Assembly: GCF_023898315.1 (NCBI RefSeq)
Contig: NC_064619.1
Coordinates: 305,636,150-305,700,149 of the forward strand
Source: Schistocerca nitens
Lineage: Eukaryota > Arthropoda > Insecta > Orthoptera > Acrididae
Length of the DNA: 64,000 nucleotides
Reading direction: 5' to 3'
The position numbers and the translations under genes are program-made. Each line of letters opens with the position of its first letter. Position 1 is the stretch's first letter. Shown in pieces: positions 21,411 to 33,220 of this stretch. The notes below the pieces were generated by a model. It was not told the origin of the DNA. It saw only the letters and a program-made list of their open reading frames with translations, and searched no databases.

Positions 21411-22758
21411 TTGTTGTTGTTGTTGTCTTCAGTACTGAGACTGGTTTGATGCAGATCTCCATGCTACTCTATCCTGTGCAAGCTTCTTCATCTCCCAGTA
21501 CTTACTGCAACGTACATCCATCTGAATCTGCTTAGTGTATTCATCTCTTGGTCTCCCTCTACGATTTTTACCCTCCACGCTGCCCTCCAGTACTAAATTG
21601 GTGATCCCTTGAAGCCCCAGAACATGTCCCACCAACCGATCCCTTCTTCTAGTCACGTTGTGCCACAAGCTCCTCTTCTCCACAATTCTATTCAATACCT
21701 CCTCATTAGTTATGTGATCTACCCATCTAATCTTCAGTATTCTTCTGTAGCACCACATTTCGAAAGCTTCTATTCTCTTCTTGTCCAAACTATTTGTCGT
21801 CCACGTTTCACTTCCATACATGGCTACACTCCATACAAATATTTTCAGAAATGACTTCCTGACACTTAAATCTATATTCGATGTTAACAAATTTCTCTTC
21901 TTCAGAAACGCTTTCCTTGCCATTGCCAGTCTACATTTTATATCCTCTCTACTTCGACCATCATCAGTTATTTTGCTCCCCAATTAGCAAAACTGCTTTA
22001 CTACTTTAAGTGTCTCATTTCCTAATCTAATTCCCTCAGCATCACCCGACTTAATTCGACTACATTCCATTATCCTCGTTTTTCTTTTGTTGATGTTCAT
22101 CTTATATCCTCCTTTCAAGACACTGTCCATTCCGTTCAACTGCTCTTCCAAGTCCTTTGCTGTCTCTGACAGAATTACAATGTCATCGGCGAACTTCAAC
22201 GTTTTTATTTCTTCTCCATAGACTTTAACACCTACTCCGAATTTTTCTTTTGTTTCCTTTACTGCTTGCTCAATATACAGATTGAATAACATCGGGGAGA
22301 GGCTAAAAACCCTGTCTCACTCCCTTCCCAACCACTGCTTCCCTTTCATGCCCCTCGACTCTTATAACTGCCATCTGGTTTCTGTACAAATTGTAAATAG
22401 CCTTTCGCTCCCTGTATTTTACCCCTGCTACCTTTAGAATTTGAAAGAGAGTATTCCAGTCAATATTGTCAAAAGCTTTCTCTAAGTCTACAAATGATAG
22501 AAATGTAAGTTTGCCTTTCCTTAATCTATTTTCTAAGATAAGTCGTATGGTTAATATTGCCTCAGGTGTTCCAACATTTCTGCGGAATCCAAACTGATCT
22601 TCCCCGAGGTCGGCTTCTACCAGTTTTTCCATTCGTCTGTAAAGAACTCGCGTTAGTATTTTGCTGCTGTGACTTATTAAACTGATAGTTCGGTAATTTT
22701 CACATCTGTCAACACCTGCTTTTTTGGGATTGGAATTACTACTTATTACTGATAACAA
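21411..22758 (-). mobile_element. 5'-truncated RTE-type non-LTR retrotransposon
   Basis: The minus strand encodes the reverse transcriptase and C-terminal part of ORF2. In order it has 'YRTISLISHSSKILTRVLYR', 'EDQFGFRRNVGTPEAI', 'FVDLEKAFDNIDW', then 'FNLYIEQAVKE', 'LKFADDIVILSE' with the catalytic F-A-D-D box, and 'MYGSETWTTNSLDKKRIEAF' followed by 'EMWCYRRILKIRWVDHITNE'. It ends with 'RDRLVGHVLGLQGITNLVLE', 'RGRPRDEYTKQIQMDV' and a (GTT)n-complement 3' tail at 21411-21426. Only two lesions break the frame: a one-base insertion in the T run near 22303 and a stop replacing the Tyr codon near 21985. The endonuclease half is absent by 5' truncation at about 22758. Confidence 0.93.
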
Positions 22759-23814
22759 CCTTTATTCTGTTTAGTTTGTTCTCAGTTGGCGCACGTCATA
22801 AGTCATGCTCCAAGTCCATTAATTTCCTAGTTTATTTTTCATTGCTATCGTAGACAAAAATCATCTTTCAAGTCAATAAATTTTGAATATAACGTGTCTC
22901 TTCCCAGTGGTGTATCTGAGTAGTCGAGTACTGCGTGTGCTTGAATGACGAAGAAATTCTCGGTATATTGTGAGCGCTACCTAAAACTCCTTCTTGGAGA
23001 AGAAAACTAACACAGAAAGGACAGACACATGTTACAAAACATGTTTCAATGCACGACTACAGTCCCTAGCGAGAGTTGCTTCACCTGCGCCTTGCAAACC
23101 CGTTGACAATAAAGAAAATTAAAATGCGTGCACTCTACTTACTGTCTATAAATCACTTGATTGCTGGAACTTTACTTCGAATTAACAGAAACTGACAGAC
23201 TAAATGCTGCTAGCGCTTTGTGTCTGACCAGTTCCATTAATAATAATAATAATAATAATACTGTGTGCAGTACTATGGTGGCCATTAGGTTGTTACTGTT
23301 GCGTTACGCTCTCAATTAGTTCGTTTATCTGTTTCAGAGATAGTAATGAAACTATTTCTAATGCACTGCATCAGATGTCTACAATTTGAGAAGAAAATTT
23401 CGTGAGATGTGCAGCATTTGTTAGAGGTCTCACTTTTACTGCCATGGAGGCACGGTACAAAGTGCAAAGTATGTGTGTAGGGAGTGGATAGGTGTGCATG
23501 TCGTTGATATATTCGTTTCACTACCTGTAACCTCCACAGCATCATGTCACACATCAACTATAGTATTTGAAAAAAAAAGTAATTATTGGTCTTACGCGAT
23601 CGGTATTAGAGGCTTACTATGTCTATGGTAACAACAATAATATTTCAAAAATGGATTCGTAACTGAGACGCAGTGGAACGCTTTTGGTTTCCACCTCTCA
23701 ATATTTTCATTTTACACCTTGGAGGATAATTACCCCTGGTTGAGAACCACTGAACAAGTCATTCATATGCAACACGGAATACAACGTTCCTACTACACGC
23801 TTTTGGGAACGCGA
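22759..23814. other. Unassigned interval with an (AAT)n microsatellite
   Basis: The only distinctive item is a short AAT-repeat run at about 23237-23260. No gene or transposon is supported. Confidence 0.5.
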
Positions 23815-24258
23815 TGTACTGGGTATCCGTAAAGTCTCGCTACCATTTAAAAAAAGTTGTAGCTCGTAAACACAGACAGAGCATCGTGATTTGTTGTAGA
23901 ACTTTTAGCAGATCTAAAAGTTCTTTTTCGATTACTACGGGAATGCTCCGTGATCACAAATGGGAATCCCTGGAGGGAAGAAGTCCTCATTTATTGCGAA
24001 ACGCTGATGAGAACGCTTACGGAACCAGCATTTGCGACAACTACAGGACGGTTCTACCGCCAACAAAGTACATCTTGCATTAGTAATGCGAAGGCAAGTT
24101 AACAGAATTTAAGGTTCATTCGGAAGTATGTTGAGAAAGTCTTTTTTTTCCTTGCTACATTTGCGCGTGGAACATTAAAGGTAATCACTAGCAGTGATAC
24201 AAGACACCCTCCGCCATGTACCGTTTGGTGGCTTGCGGAGTATCTATGTAGATTTAGA
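23815..24258 (+). mobile_element. 3' end of a jockey-like LINE
   Basis: The plus-strand frame reads 'TGMLRDHKWESLEGRS', 'LLRNADENAYG' and 'NYRTVLPPTKYI', matching the very end of ORF2 of arthropod jockey-type LINEs (family pattern: LGWESLEERR ... ILLPPTYI). It is followed by 'ACACCCTCCGCCATGTACCG' and 'TTGGTGGCTTGCGGAGTAT', a 3' region I associate from memory with this LINE in locusts. It is 5'-truncated. Confidence 0.75.
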
Positions 24259-24625
24259 CCCCTTACGAATTTCGTTTTGGCAGTGAATGTATCATTGATT
24301 ATTGTTTAATTCGGATACTGTATTCCTCCTCTTCTTCTTTTTAATCATCGATGGTATTTCATAATGTAGCTTTCACAGTTCGGTACTGGGCTAAGTCAAG
24401 CGACGTTACGTTACGTTCCATTCTGGTGTGAACGCACCACATTTAGCGGTGTCACTGCCTGCCATTTCATTCCGTTGACGTCCATTTTGAACTGACCTTT
24501 ATGTATAGTACTATTATTTAATTTTCTTAGTTGCATTGACATCTGATTTAATGGTGCTAGTTTCCAACGTATTACCTCTTTTACAAACTATTACCCAGCT
24601 AAAATTGACCAACACCATTAATTGT
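24259..24625. other. Unassigned interval
   Basis: No supported feature is visible. Confidence 0.5.
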
Positions 24626-25870
24626 CATATAAAATGCGAAATATTGACGAATATAAACAGTTTCCTAGCACTTTGTGTGTACAACTGAAAAGCACTACAG
24701 ATTTTTGCAAATTAGGCGGGGACCCGACTAAAACACTGGCAAGCCATCCTAAGAAAGAAGACAGAAAACATGCAGTTTCTGCTACTCGTATATCAGTAAC
24801 GAATGCTAATTAACAAGGATCCTTAGATCCCACCAGTCATTGTCTCAATAAAACTGCACAAAAAAGAACAAAAGTGTGCATAAAATGCGGAAGAGTCTCC
24901 AGAAGTAGAACGTAACAAGTTTTTGTATAAAAAGATAGTCAATGCATACGCATTACCGAGAGACATAGTGTACGCTATGGTGTAGATTATGGTAATGAAG
25001 ATAAAAATCTGCCGATCACAGATGACATCGTACTTGTGTCATTCGATACAGCAAAACTATTCCAGAACGTGACAGTAGATGAAACCTTAAAAATAACAGG
25101 ATCAAATTTGTTAAGCTATCACACTAAGAGAAAAAGGGAACTAATTGTATTTTAGGAACCGTTGGAGTTTAGTATGCGCTTTTACTACTGTGAATTTATC
25201 GGGAAAGTATATTAACAAAACCATGGTTTGGAAACGGTAAGTTGACTCTCTGGGTTACTAGCAGACATTTATTACTAGTATTTTGAAAGAACCAACTTGT
25301 GGCACAGTAGATAGTTATGTACGAATGAAGAACTGGCGAAACATTTATTGCAATGCAGGGAGGGTAAAACGATTGCGCGCCTTCCATATGGTTTTTAACC
25401 ACCAGCACCAGAGCACTTATTACAAATTACAGAAAGAGTCAGACAGGAAAATTAGCAGCAGTGACCGGGTTCAGGAGAGGTTTAGTCACACAGATTCTCA
25501 AACTGAAGTAATTTTCCTAAGCAGTGCTAAGTAATATCTCGAACGACAGGACCGTTAAGATTTAATCTGGACTTAATGAAAACAGAATACGAGGTATGAA
25601 GAATCTAGTGTGTGCAGATTACTAGTGAATCATACGATCGTTTTTACATAGGTCAAACAGGTCGTAACATAGCACCAGATCTAGGGAAATTTTTAGTCTG
25701 AACAGTAAGATTGCTTTTGGCTTTCATTCACGAAACATAAAACACGGAGCAAGTAGTTCCTCGAATACCATGAAAATTCTACACGTAGCCCCCAAGATAA
25801 CGAAACTGAACATACTAGAGAAGTGACAGGTATTAAAGTGGAGAACAAGGAGTGGACAAATTAAAGAATG
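24626..25870 (+). mobile_element. Decayed Penelope-like retroelement (RT plus GIY-YIG)
   Basis: Three blocks appear in the order expected for Penelope-like elements. First, 'DDIVLVSFDTAKLFQNVTVD' matches the reverse-transcriptase block before the catalytic core. Second, 'FYYCEFIGKVY' is followed by a stop, then residues fitting 'GLLADIYY', as in the family's 'KYYKQ..GLAMG.PLSGLLADIY'. Third, 'KESDRKISSSD' fits the 'INFLDL' block. Near 25630 'ESYDRFYIGQTGRNIAP' carries the GIY-YIG endonuclease signature. The YVDD catalytic box is not readable. Several stops and shifts show it is dead. An N-terminal frame begins near 24630. Confidence 0.68.
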
Positions 25871-28039
25871 TGCAATTTGAATTTAAATTCAGCACTTTTT
25901 TGCTTTATTTAAAGAAACGATATAATCCAGTTATCGTAATCATTTGATAGGCGTAGCACGACGCAGTGCAGTACACACTTTTAAACACTGCGACATCACC
26001 GAAGAACCGTTTATAAATGTAATTTGAAATGATATATGAACGAAAAATATATGTTTTTGAAACCATGTGTTGTGAGTGTTGGAAACTTATAGAGATTTTA
26101 AAAGAACTTAACGGATACAATGTAAAATATTTTTATTTACTGGCACACTAAATTCTGATTGAAACTGTTTGTAAGTACTATGTAAAATTTATCTAGAATT
26201 ATCAGTGTCAAATATCGATAGATCACTTATAAGGCTACTGTTGACTAATAAGCGGAGGCATGCTAGAACTGTGGAATGAGGACAGGGTGGAAGAATACAT
26301 AATGAATGCAAATGATAGATGTCATATACTGCTAGCCACATTTCATCAACGGATGACTCAATGCAATTTTAGTCGACATTGTGTATTTTCAGGCAGATGT
26401 GTGCGAAGTATCAACGCATGTTACATATCAGTCTTGCCAAGTTGCCATGAACCACTAATACCACAATAACATAAGCAGTTAACACCAGCATATTTAGATG
26501 GCGTGTGTGCATAGTCTATGGGTCTTTGAAGTTTCAAATAGGCCGTGTGCCGCTGTGTTGATTGTTCTGTTTAGGGCGTTGGTATTCAGTTATAGTTTTT
26601 TATTTTGTGGTATATACTAGTAATAGTTACATCATTACCCGTAATTATGTAGGGAGCTACAAGCTCCAGGAGAACGAGTAAAAGATCTAGACTTTCTCGT
26701 TTACTTATTTCTGAGCAAGGAAGTTGAAACGCTAGGGAAGCCACACTTTGCTTGGAAGAATCAGGCAGTTTGTGCGAAATATGAAGGCATCTGTGTGTGT
26801 TTCTGAAAACGAAGCATACTGATTATGGTTACTATAATAATAACATAAAATTAATAATAACACATCCGGAACAGTGATGTCCGACGCTACATACTTGTAT
26901 TGTTGTCTCTTGGTGTGTTTGAATCAGCTGAACACAAATTCCTTACCACATTGTCGCAATTTCCACTCTTCTAACAGTGATTCTGGTATTATAGAGAAGC
27001 GCAAGAGAGGCACAGAGGCGTATATACCTGATGACTTGTGTGACGTCATTAACATGCTAAACTTTTCAAGCCTTTTCCAGCAGTAAGAATGGAAGCCCAC
27101 AATTTCTGTAACATTCAAGAGGCAACTGATGAATTGCTGAACTAGAGGCACAGTAAGATCACTAAACTTGTGGTAATAAGAGCAGAAGCTGAAAATCCAG
27201 GAGTATTATGTTACAAGAAAACAATCAGTGAACTCGAGTCATGATGAAAAACGAACATTATGAAATGTACAAAAACTATTCAAGACAAGAGGAGCACAGA
27301 AACCAAGGGAAGCAACTAGATAAAAGAAGAAGAAAAGACATACTAGTAAGTATTTCTTGGCAGATTATTTGCCACATAAAAACCACCAATAGTTTTACCT
27401 TAAACTTCTTGTTTAACTGGGAGTACCGGGTTTCAGTGCAAAATTTGATGAGATAAAATTTTGTATAACAAAAAAACTGATATATGTATTATGACTAAGG
27501 TCTTAAAATTACTTTAAAGAAGTTGTAAGGGATAATTTGTGGCACTTAGCACCTTTCAAAGGATTTATCTTTAATATAGTCATACAGGAAGTTAAGTTGT
27601 ATGGTTTTTGATGATAATTTAGTTTGAACTGCCACATTTTGAAAATATATAGCCACCTACGTACAATATGCTTACAATGACTATTCAGTTTTTCCCGAAT
27701 TAGCCCATTTGATAATTCAAAACTTCAGATAATAAATAGCATCTAGGACACAAAATGTCCAAATGAGATCTGATGAGCAAAGTTCGAAGTATATAAATCT
27801 TATACTAAGAAGTTTGCCTTAACCACAAGAGAACGACACAGGTATGTAATAAACATGGTAAAGAACAATCGTGATGTGCACACAGGGCCTAAGTTCGAAA
27901 ATAGTTTATTTGCGTTAGTATTTTGTATTTTACATTTTGAATAATAATGTACTTTTGACGTAGGTTGTGGTTTAAAAACGAACAAATACGATCGACGTTA
28001 GTCACAGTTAACTCAAATGTGAACGCTACTAAGACACAA
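25871..28039. other. Unassigned interval
   Basis: About 2.2 kb of AT-rich DNA. At 26880-27240 a plus-strand reading with one frame change and one stop ('NFCNIQEATDELLN', 'VVIRAEAENPGVLCYKKTI') looks faintly protein-like, but I recognise no family. Confidence 0.4.
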
Positions 28040-28052
28040 AAAAAATTAACAA

Positions 28053-28244
28053 AAAATGGCTCTGAGCACTATGGGACTTAACTTCTGAGGTCATCAGTCC
28101 CACAGAACTTAGAACTACTTACACCTATCTAATCTAAGGACATCACACACATCCATGCCCGAAGCAGGATTCGAACCTGCGACCGTAGCGGTCACGCGGT
28201 TCCAGACTGTAGCGCCTAGAACCGCTCGGCCACACCGGCCGGCC
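28053..28244 (-). mobile_element. tRNA-derived SINE, family A
   Basis: This full-length minus copy has its tRNA-like head at the right end ('CCGGCCGGTGTGGCCGAGC' in reverse complement) and its tail at the left. A perfect 13-bp duplication AAAAAATTAACAA lies at 28040-28052 and 28245-28257. It ends about 125 bp before the GC-rich island. Confidence 0.95.
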
Positions 28245-28369
28245 AAAAAATTAACAATAAGATTGAATAAAGTTGCTAGTACTAATACCAACGCAGTGTT
28301 AGGATAACAGTTTAGCTGTATGTTCTGAGACGGTTCTGCCAACGAGCCGACCACAGGTTTCTCCATCTT

Positions 28370-29125
28370 CCGCTGCCTCCCGCTCCCTTCCCACCGCCAC
28401 CCCCCTCGTTGTCAAAATGAAAAGCGGGTCCGGTGCACAGACTAATGACTTCACTGTCGACAAAAAAAGCTGTACTCTTTTTGTCGCGCGCCGGTAATGA
28501 GAGCGATTTTCTAGCGCGGCCGCCAGCGCAGTCGGCCAGCGGCGGTGCGGGTTCCAGGGTTCAGGGTTCAGGGTTCGGCTGCGGCCGCGGCTGTGATTTA
28601 TGGAGGTGCGGCGGCCGCATTAGCCACGGTCGCTTCTTCGGTCTCGCCAAATGTGCAGCGGCGGCGACCGGCGCGCCGGCCGCCGAGAATAAAAATTTGA
28701 AATTGAAATTAAATTCAGTTTCGCTTCGCAGAAGTGAAATATGGACCGAGGAAAGTGGTACAATGGGGAGAGATCGTCACGCTGCCTAATTCCCGGGCTC
28801 ACACCCCCGTCCGAGAACGGTTGTGCCCCACACGGCGAGGGGACGAGGGGAGAGGGGAAGGTCTTTTTGCGCGGCGGTGTCGCATCGTGCCCCCGGGTCG
28901 GTCCCCCGTACTGCACAGACAATATTGGTTCACGCCTTTTGTCGCAGTGACGTGTTATAAACTAACTACATTTCTGTCTGGCCGCGTGCAGCCGTTCTGC
29001 GATCGCTACAGACCTGTGCCGGAGCAGCTGGGCGCACAGTGTTTTCACTGCCAACTCGGAGAAGATTTTGGTTGTGAAGATTTTGTTTGCTCTACCCAAA
29101 ATTACGTCCAATATCGTAAGTGAAC
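28370..29125. promoter_or_regulatory. CpG-rich island, candidate promoter region
   Basis: The block is sharply richer in G+C and CpG than its AT-rich surroundings. It holds three NotI sites (GCGGCCGC at 28516, 28581 and 28611) within 103 bp and a short (AGGGTTC)n run at about 28550-28577. Open frames run through it on both strands, but none has a recognised domain. At 29116-29121 'TATCGTAAGTGA' fits a 5' splice donor, which would suit a plus-strand first exon upstream. I infer an unmethylated promoter-type island; no core promoter motif is decisive. A GC-rich repeat is the alternative. Confidence 0.4.
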
Positions 29126-29844
29126 ATTCCTTTAATCCATGCAGCCCGGCTCCTAGAGGTTGTGGATTGTGGGAGGGTGGTGAGTGTGAGGGGACTGTTG
29201 TGTTATGGGTGTCAAGACCCTACCTCCAACAACTTGTTACTAAAAGCGTATACACTTTTAGACATACAAATGTCCTACATCTCTCAGCCACATTTCCGAG
29301 GGCGGAGCATCATAAAGAGTACAACTCTCGAAAGGTGCAAGGAATTTCATAAAATTTGCAGTCTGTGCTTATCTTAGGGTGCTTTTCCATTTCCTTGGCA
29401 GAACTATGGCGCCGTGTCGTCTTTGACAGGACAGCAATGAACATTATATTGTACAATGTGACGAGCGTTATACGTTGCATAAAAAGAGACTTGAGGTGCT
29501 AGGTGGATCACAGCCCTCCTTCGTAGCTGTATTGGAAGAATGTTTTGTCGCTGCAACCTTACTTCATCTTACGTGTCATTACTTTAAACCAATCTGGTAT
29601 TGATGGCTAGCTGTATTATGTCATCAAGACATTAAATTTAGGTTTTTTTTACTTTTCCAACCAATCCAATGGCAATCAAGAAGCTTCTCCAACATTAATG
29701 ATCAGAAAATTTGATAAAATTACGAAAAGGTAAATTGAGAGCAGGTTTTCTGTGTTCGCTCCGCAAGTACCAATACGTGAAATATAAATAGATTTGTTGG
29801 CCACTATCTTAGTTATCTTAGTTTAGGTTAGGTTTATCGTTCCG
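29126..29844. other. Unassigned interval
   Basis: If the island is a promoter acting rightward, this would be the start of an intron. No further exon is visible. Confidence 0.4.
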
Positions 29845-30310
29845 TTTCACTTATGTATAAGACTATACTGCATATAAATACCTTCAGAACGAAAGAACTT
29901 CCTAACAATCAGTGTTGCATCGATGTTAACAAATTTCCCTTTTTCGAAGACGCTTTCCTCGTTTGCTGTTCCCAACCTGAACGTAATACTCTCCCTACAA
30001 CGGTCGTCTTCAGTTATTTTACTTCTCATACAGCAAAACCCATTTTCTACTTATAGTTCTCATTTCTTAATCTTCTTCCGTTAATACATTCTCATTTAAG
30101 CTATTACATTCTGTTTATTACCTTTGTTCATTTCATCTTATACATTCTTTTAGAGTCATTATCCATTCTGTGCTCCTGATCTGTCCTTTGCCTTTACTGA
30201 CAGTATTAGGATGACGTCAGTAAACCTCGAAGTCTTAATTTTTTCTCCCTTGCTGTTTAATTTCCTTTCATAATTTCTCCTTTATTTGCTATACTGGTTG
30301 CTCGGTAAGG
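29845..30310 (-). mobile_element. RTE-type LINE fragment
   Basis: The minus strand reads 'RSKITEDDRCRESITFRLG', parallel to 'GSKITDDGRSREDIKCRL' in the element at 21411-22758. The nucleotides continue in parallel upstream on that strand ('AGTATTAGGATGACGTCAGT' against 'AGAATTACAATGTCATCGGC'). The region spans the FADD block to the post-RT part and is much older than the 21411 copy. Confidence 0.75.
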
Positions 30311-31040
30311 CTGAAAACTATATAACATCTTTACTTACTCTTTGGATGCCTTCTGTGGTACCTTTCCTGTGCTGTCGCTGGGAACAGCAGTGTCAACAAT
30401 AAAGGCATTACAGATAATTATTCATGAACGATAAATTATGTCGTACTGATTTTCCAACTTGTAAAGATATATGTGTAATTTAGTACTGGAAAATTAATGC
30501 TTGTTTAGTACCATCTTTTTCTTATTTCTCTAATGTATTTGTAGATATCATACATATGGGCCGTACACGTGAGAGATAAGTGGCTCCATTTTGAGGCTGC
30601 TTCCTAGGCAGCAAGAATCAGTTTAATTCCAGATTCTAAAGCGTGTCATCTTAACGCCACAAATCCTAGTTCACTCCAGTTACAACAACCAATCTTACTA
30701 TGATTATTATGTACACTGGTCAAAACAAACGGATGCAGTCACTGTGGGTATTGCATATAAACGTGACATCAGTAAATTCAGTTGAGTGGGAAAAGAAAAG
30801 AAAGGAGAAGACAGGAATAGAAAATGTCGCTTTCCCTCCGTGAATTATATGTCGGCTGTACACGTTCTTACCACTGAAAATCAGATGGTGCATGAAGTCA
30901 CTTACATGGTGAGGCATATTTGAAATTGAATTCTTTTGTATTCTGTCTGTATTTCATTCTGCAGCAGCTTGCTGATATTTGTGCCCGTCACCTGGTCAAC
31001 CATCTAAATCTGGAGACGCGTGAGCCCTAATTTCTCTAAA
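30311..31040. other. Unassigned interval
   Basis: No supported gene or repeat. Confidence 0.45.
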
Positions 31041-31620
31041 TTTGCTTCCATAGTATGTTATTTCGAGGAAAATATACATAGCAGAAATCAATGTATCTAT
31101 GACTATTCTAGGAACGTACTCCCTCGGAATTTTGACGGTAAATCACATAGTGATGCAGAACTCCTTTCTTTAGCTTCGCTACTGGAGTAGGCTAAATATC
31201 ACCGTAACGCTTTCGAACTTACTAAACGAACCTGTCACGAAACGTGACAGGATCTCCTCCATCTCATCAACACTATCTGCTGACATTCAAGTATCGGCCG
31301 AGCAGGTGTTTTCTAAGACGACTCCTTCGTGGGTGGGCTAAACTTCCTGAACATTACTCCACCGCATTTGGAGGTTTTCCCGCCAAAGTATGTGCAATAC
31401 GCCACATTTTTTTATGCTGAGGGTCAACTGACAGCCCTTGCACCAAGCGCCGATTCTCTGCGGGTCTCCCTGCATTTCACTACAAATTTTTACTTTTGCG
31501 ACTCCTTTTTATATAACAATATCATCCATGAACAGCCTCTTCGAACTCTCAGCCATATCCATTAAGTTGTTTATGCATACTGTGAACAGTAACATTTCAT
31601 TTTGGTACGTTTTTAATGAT
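31041..31620 (-). mobile_element. Jockey-like LINE reverse transcriptase fragment
   Basis: The minus strand reads 'FTVCINNLMDMAESSKRLFM' followed by DDIVI, the F-A-D-D-type catalytic box with Ala changed to Met. It continues 'CSEMQGDPQRIGAWCKGC', typical of the region after the box. The segment down to about 31200 ('GAACCTGTCACGAAACGTGA', 'TAAGACGACTCCTTCGTG') belongs to the later C-terminal part of such LINEs. Stops show it is inactive. Confidence 0.7.
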
Positions 31621-32654
31621 TGTTACCGTCTACAAATTAGAGAAACTTATTAAAGAAGTTCAAGTAGTTTGTTATCGGTGCAGCCAGGATGGACTCTCCT
31701 TTCATAAGAACAACTGACAGTAGATCCGCCAATAATGCATCGCGTCAGTATCGGCTAAACTGACTTCGTTAAGACGGCGTCCATGTGTGTCTTCCTTATT
31801 GTTTCCATCTACCACCAATGAGTTCCCTGGAATGCAGGAATAGCCCGTTCGACGATGTTTTGAGTAATAGTTACTAGCTGGAATGCTGAGCAAAGAATGT
31901 CTGAGAGTATTTCCTTTTTGCATTGGTTGAACCAGATTCGTGTACAATGAAAGTCTTCTCCATTCAGTGCTAGCAAAGGCGTTCTTATGCAGAGAGTACT
32001 TTTGAAATCAGACACATTAAATTGTAATAGCTGGGCGAGCGTACTATTAACCTTTTATGCATTTAGACGAATTTCCGTGAGCTTCGGAAGATGCATTCTA
32101 ACGTCTTCTGTCGGTTTGTCTTCCCAGTAATTGTTAACTGAAGTGTTCGGCGGAAGAATGTGCTAACAGACAAAGCGTATTTTTGAGTCAGTTAATTTTG
32201 TATGGTTCGTTAATACAAAGGAAGGTATATTAATAAAACAAAGTAAAACAAGCATAGTGATTATGGTTATTTATAAGACTGTTCTTTCAATCGGTACCAG
32301 TGTAGTTACTTGTTACTAATAGGAAATCTACTAGAATATACAACAGATAAGGCAACCAGTATAATCCATACTAAATTGAGGTTTAGTGCTTTATTCCGCT
32401 GACCCTTTCAGTTAATACTTTCCTCGGCTGATTCCAAGATATTTCCAAGTTTCATTCCCAATCACTGTCTGAGTTATCCCAGTTCATTTCTTATTCAAGA
32501 ATTTTCGGAACTTCCAGAAGTATTTCTTTAGCAGTATACAGAGCTTTGAATCTGTCCACGCGTAAATCCAGCTTAATTGGATGAAAGAAAAATTAGGTTT
32601 TCTATTGAAAATGGCTAAGTAAAGACCTTAGACGTGCTCTGTTCAGAAAAGCTA
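31621..32654. other. Unassigned interval
   Basis: No supported feature. Confidence 0.45.
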
Positions 32655-32790
32655 TACCTACAGGCTTCTTAAGCGATTTAAAGGGACCAAAGGAGCACTA
32701 AACATGGATACCAGGAGGTGTTCGAACTCCGCTCCTCCAGAATGTGAATACATTATTGCCTAAACTCCTACCACACTGTCCGGTGTCTCA
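32655..32790 (-). mobile_element. Old, diverged SINE of family V
   Basis: In reverse complement the order 'GTGTGGTAGGAGTTTAGGCA', 'CACATTCTGGAGGA', 'GGAGTTCGAACACC', 'CATGTTTAG' and 'TCCCTTTAAATCGCTTAAG' parallels the head and first half of the family V copy at 4545-4784. Divergence is high and no duplication is seen. Confidence 0.5.
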
Positions 32791-33219
32791 TTTCTGGACC
32801 TTGACAAGTATTTCATTATATTTCTACACGTTTTGTGCTAGTCTATCGCCTTACCTTTTGTGATTGTCTATCGCCTGCTGCATACATCCTGTGTTATTTA
32901 TAGAAGAAACCTTGTTACAAACATTAGCAGAGCAATGTATCATAGTGAATCATATGAACAGAAAAGAGATTGTAAATTTGCTCCTTTAGCCACACGGATT
33001 AATTCTTTTATCAGCCGCTGAGCACATTCCTGCAATAGATTTTCTTCTTTAGTATTCTAAACTAAAGGTAAGCTAATTTTCCTGAGGCGCCATTAAGTTA
33101 CCTGACATCCGCGAAGCCGTCGGTTCGTTGTACGTCTTAGTTTCTTTTTCCCGTGGGATTGCTTATTGATTTTCCAGGTTATATAATGTAATATACTCTG
33201 TTTTGCCTGGAGTTACTAT
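32791..33219. other. Unassigned interval
   Basis: No supported feature. Confidence 0.45.
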
Positions 33220-33220
33220 A

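Noticed and set aside
26874..27240. Protein-like reading with one frame change and one stop
   Set aside because: No recognised motif, no splice signals and no second copy to compare.
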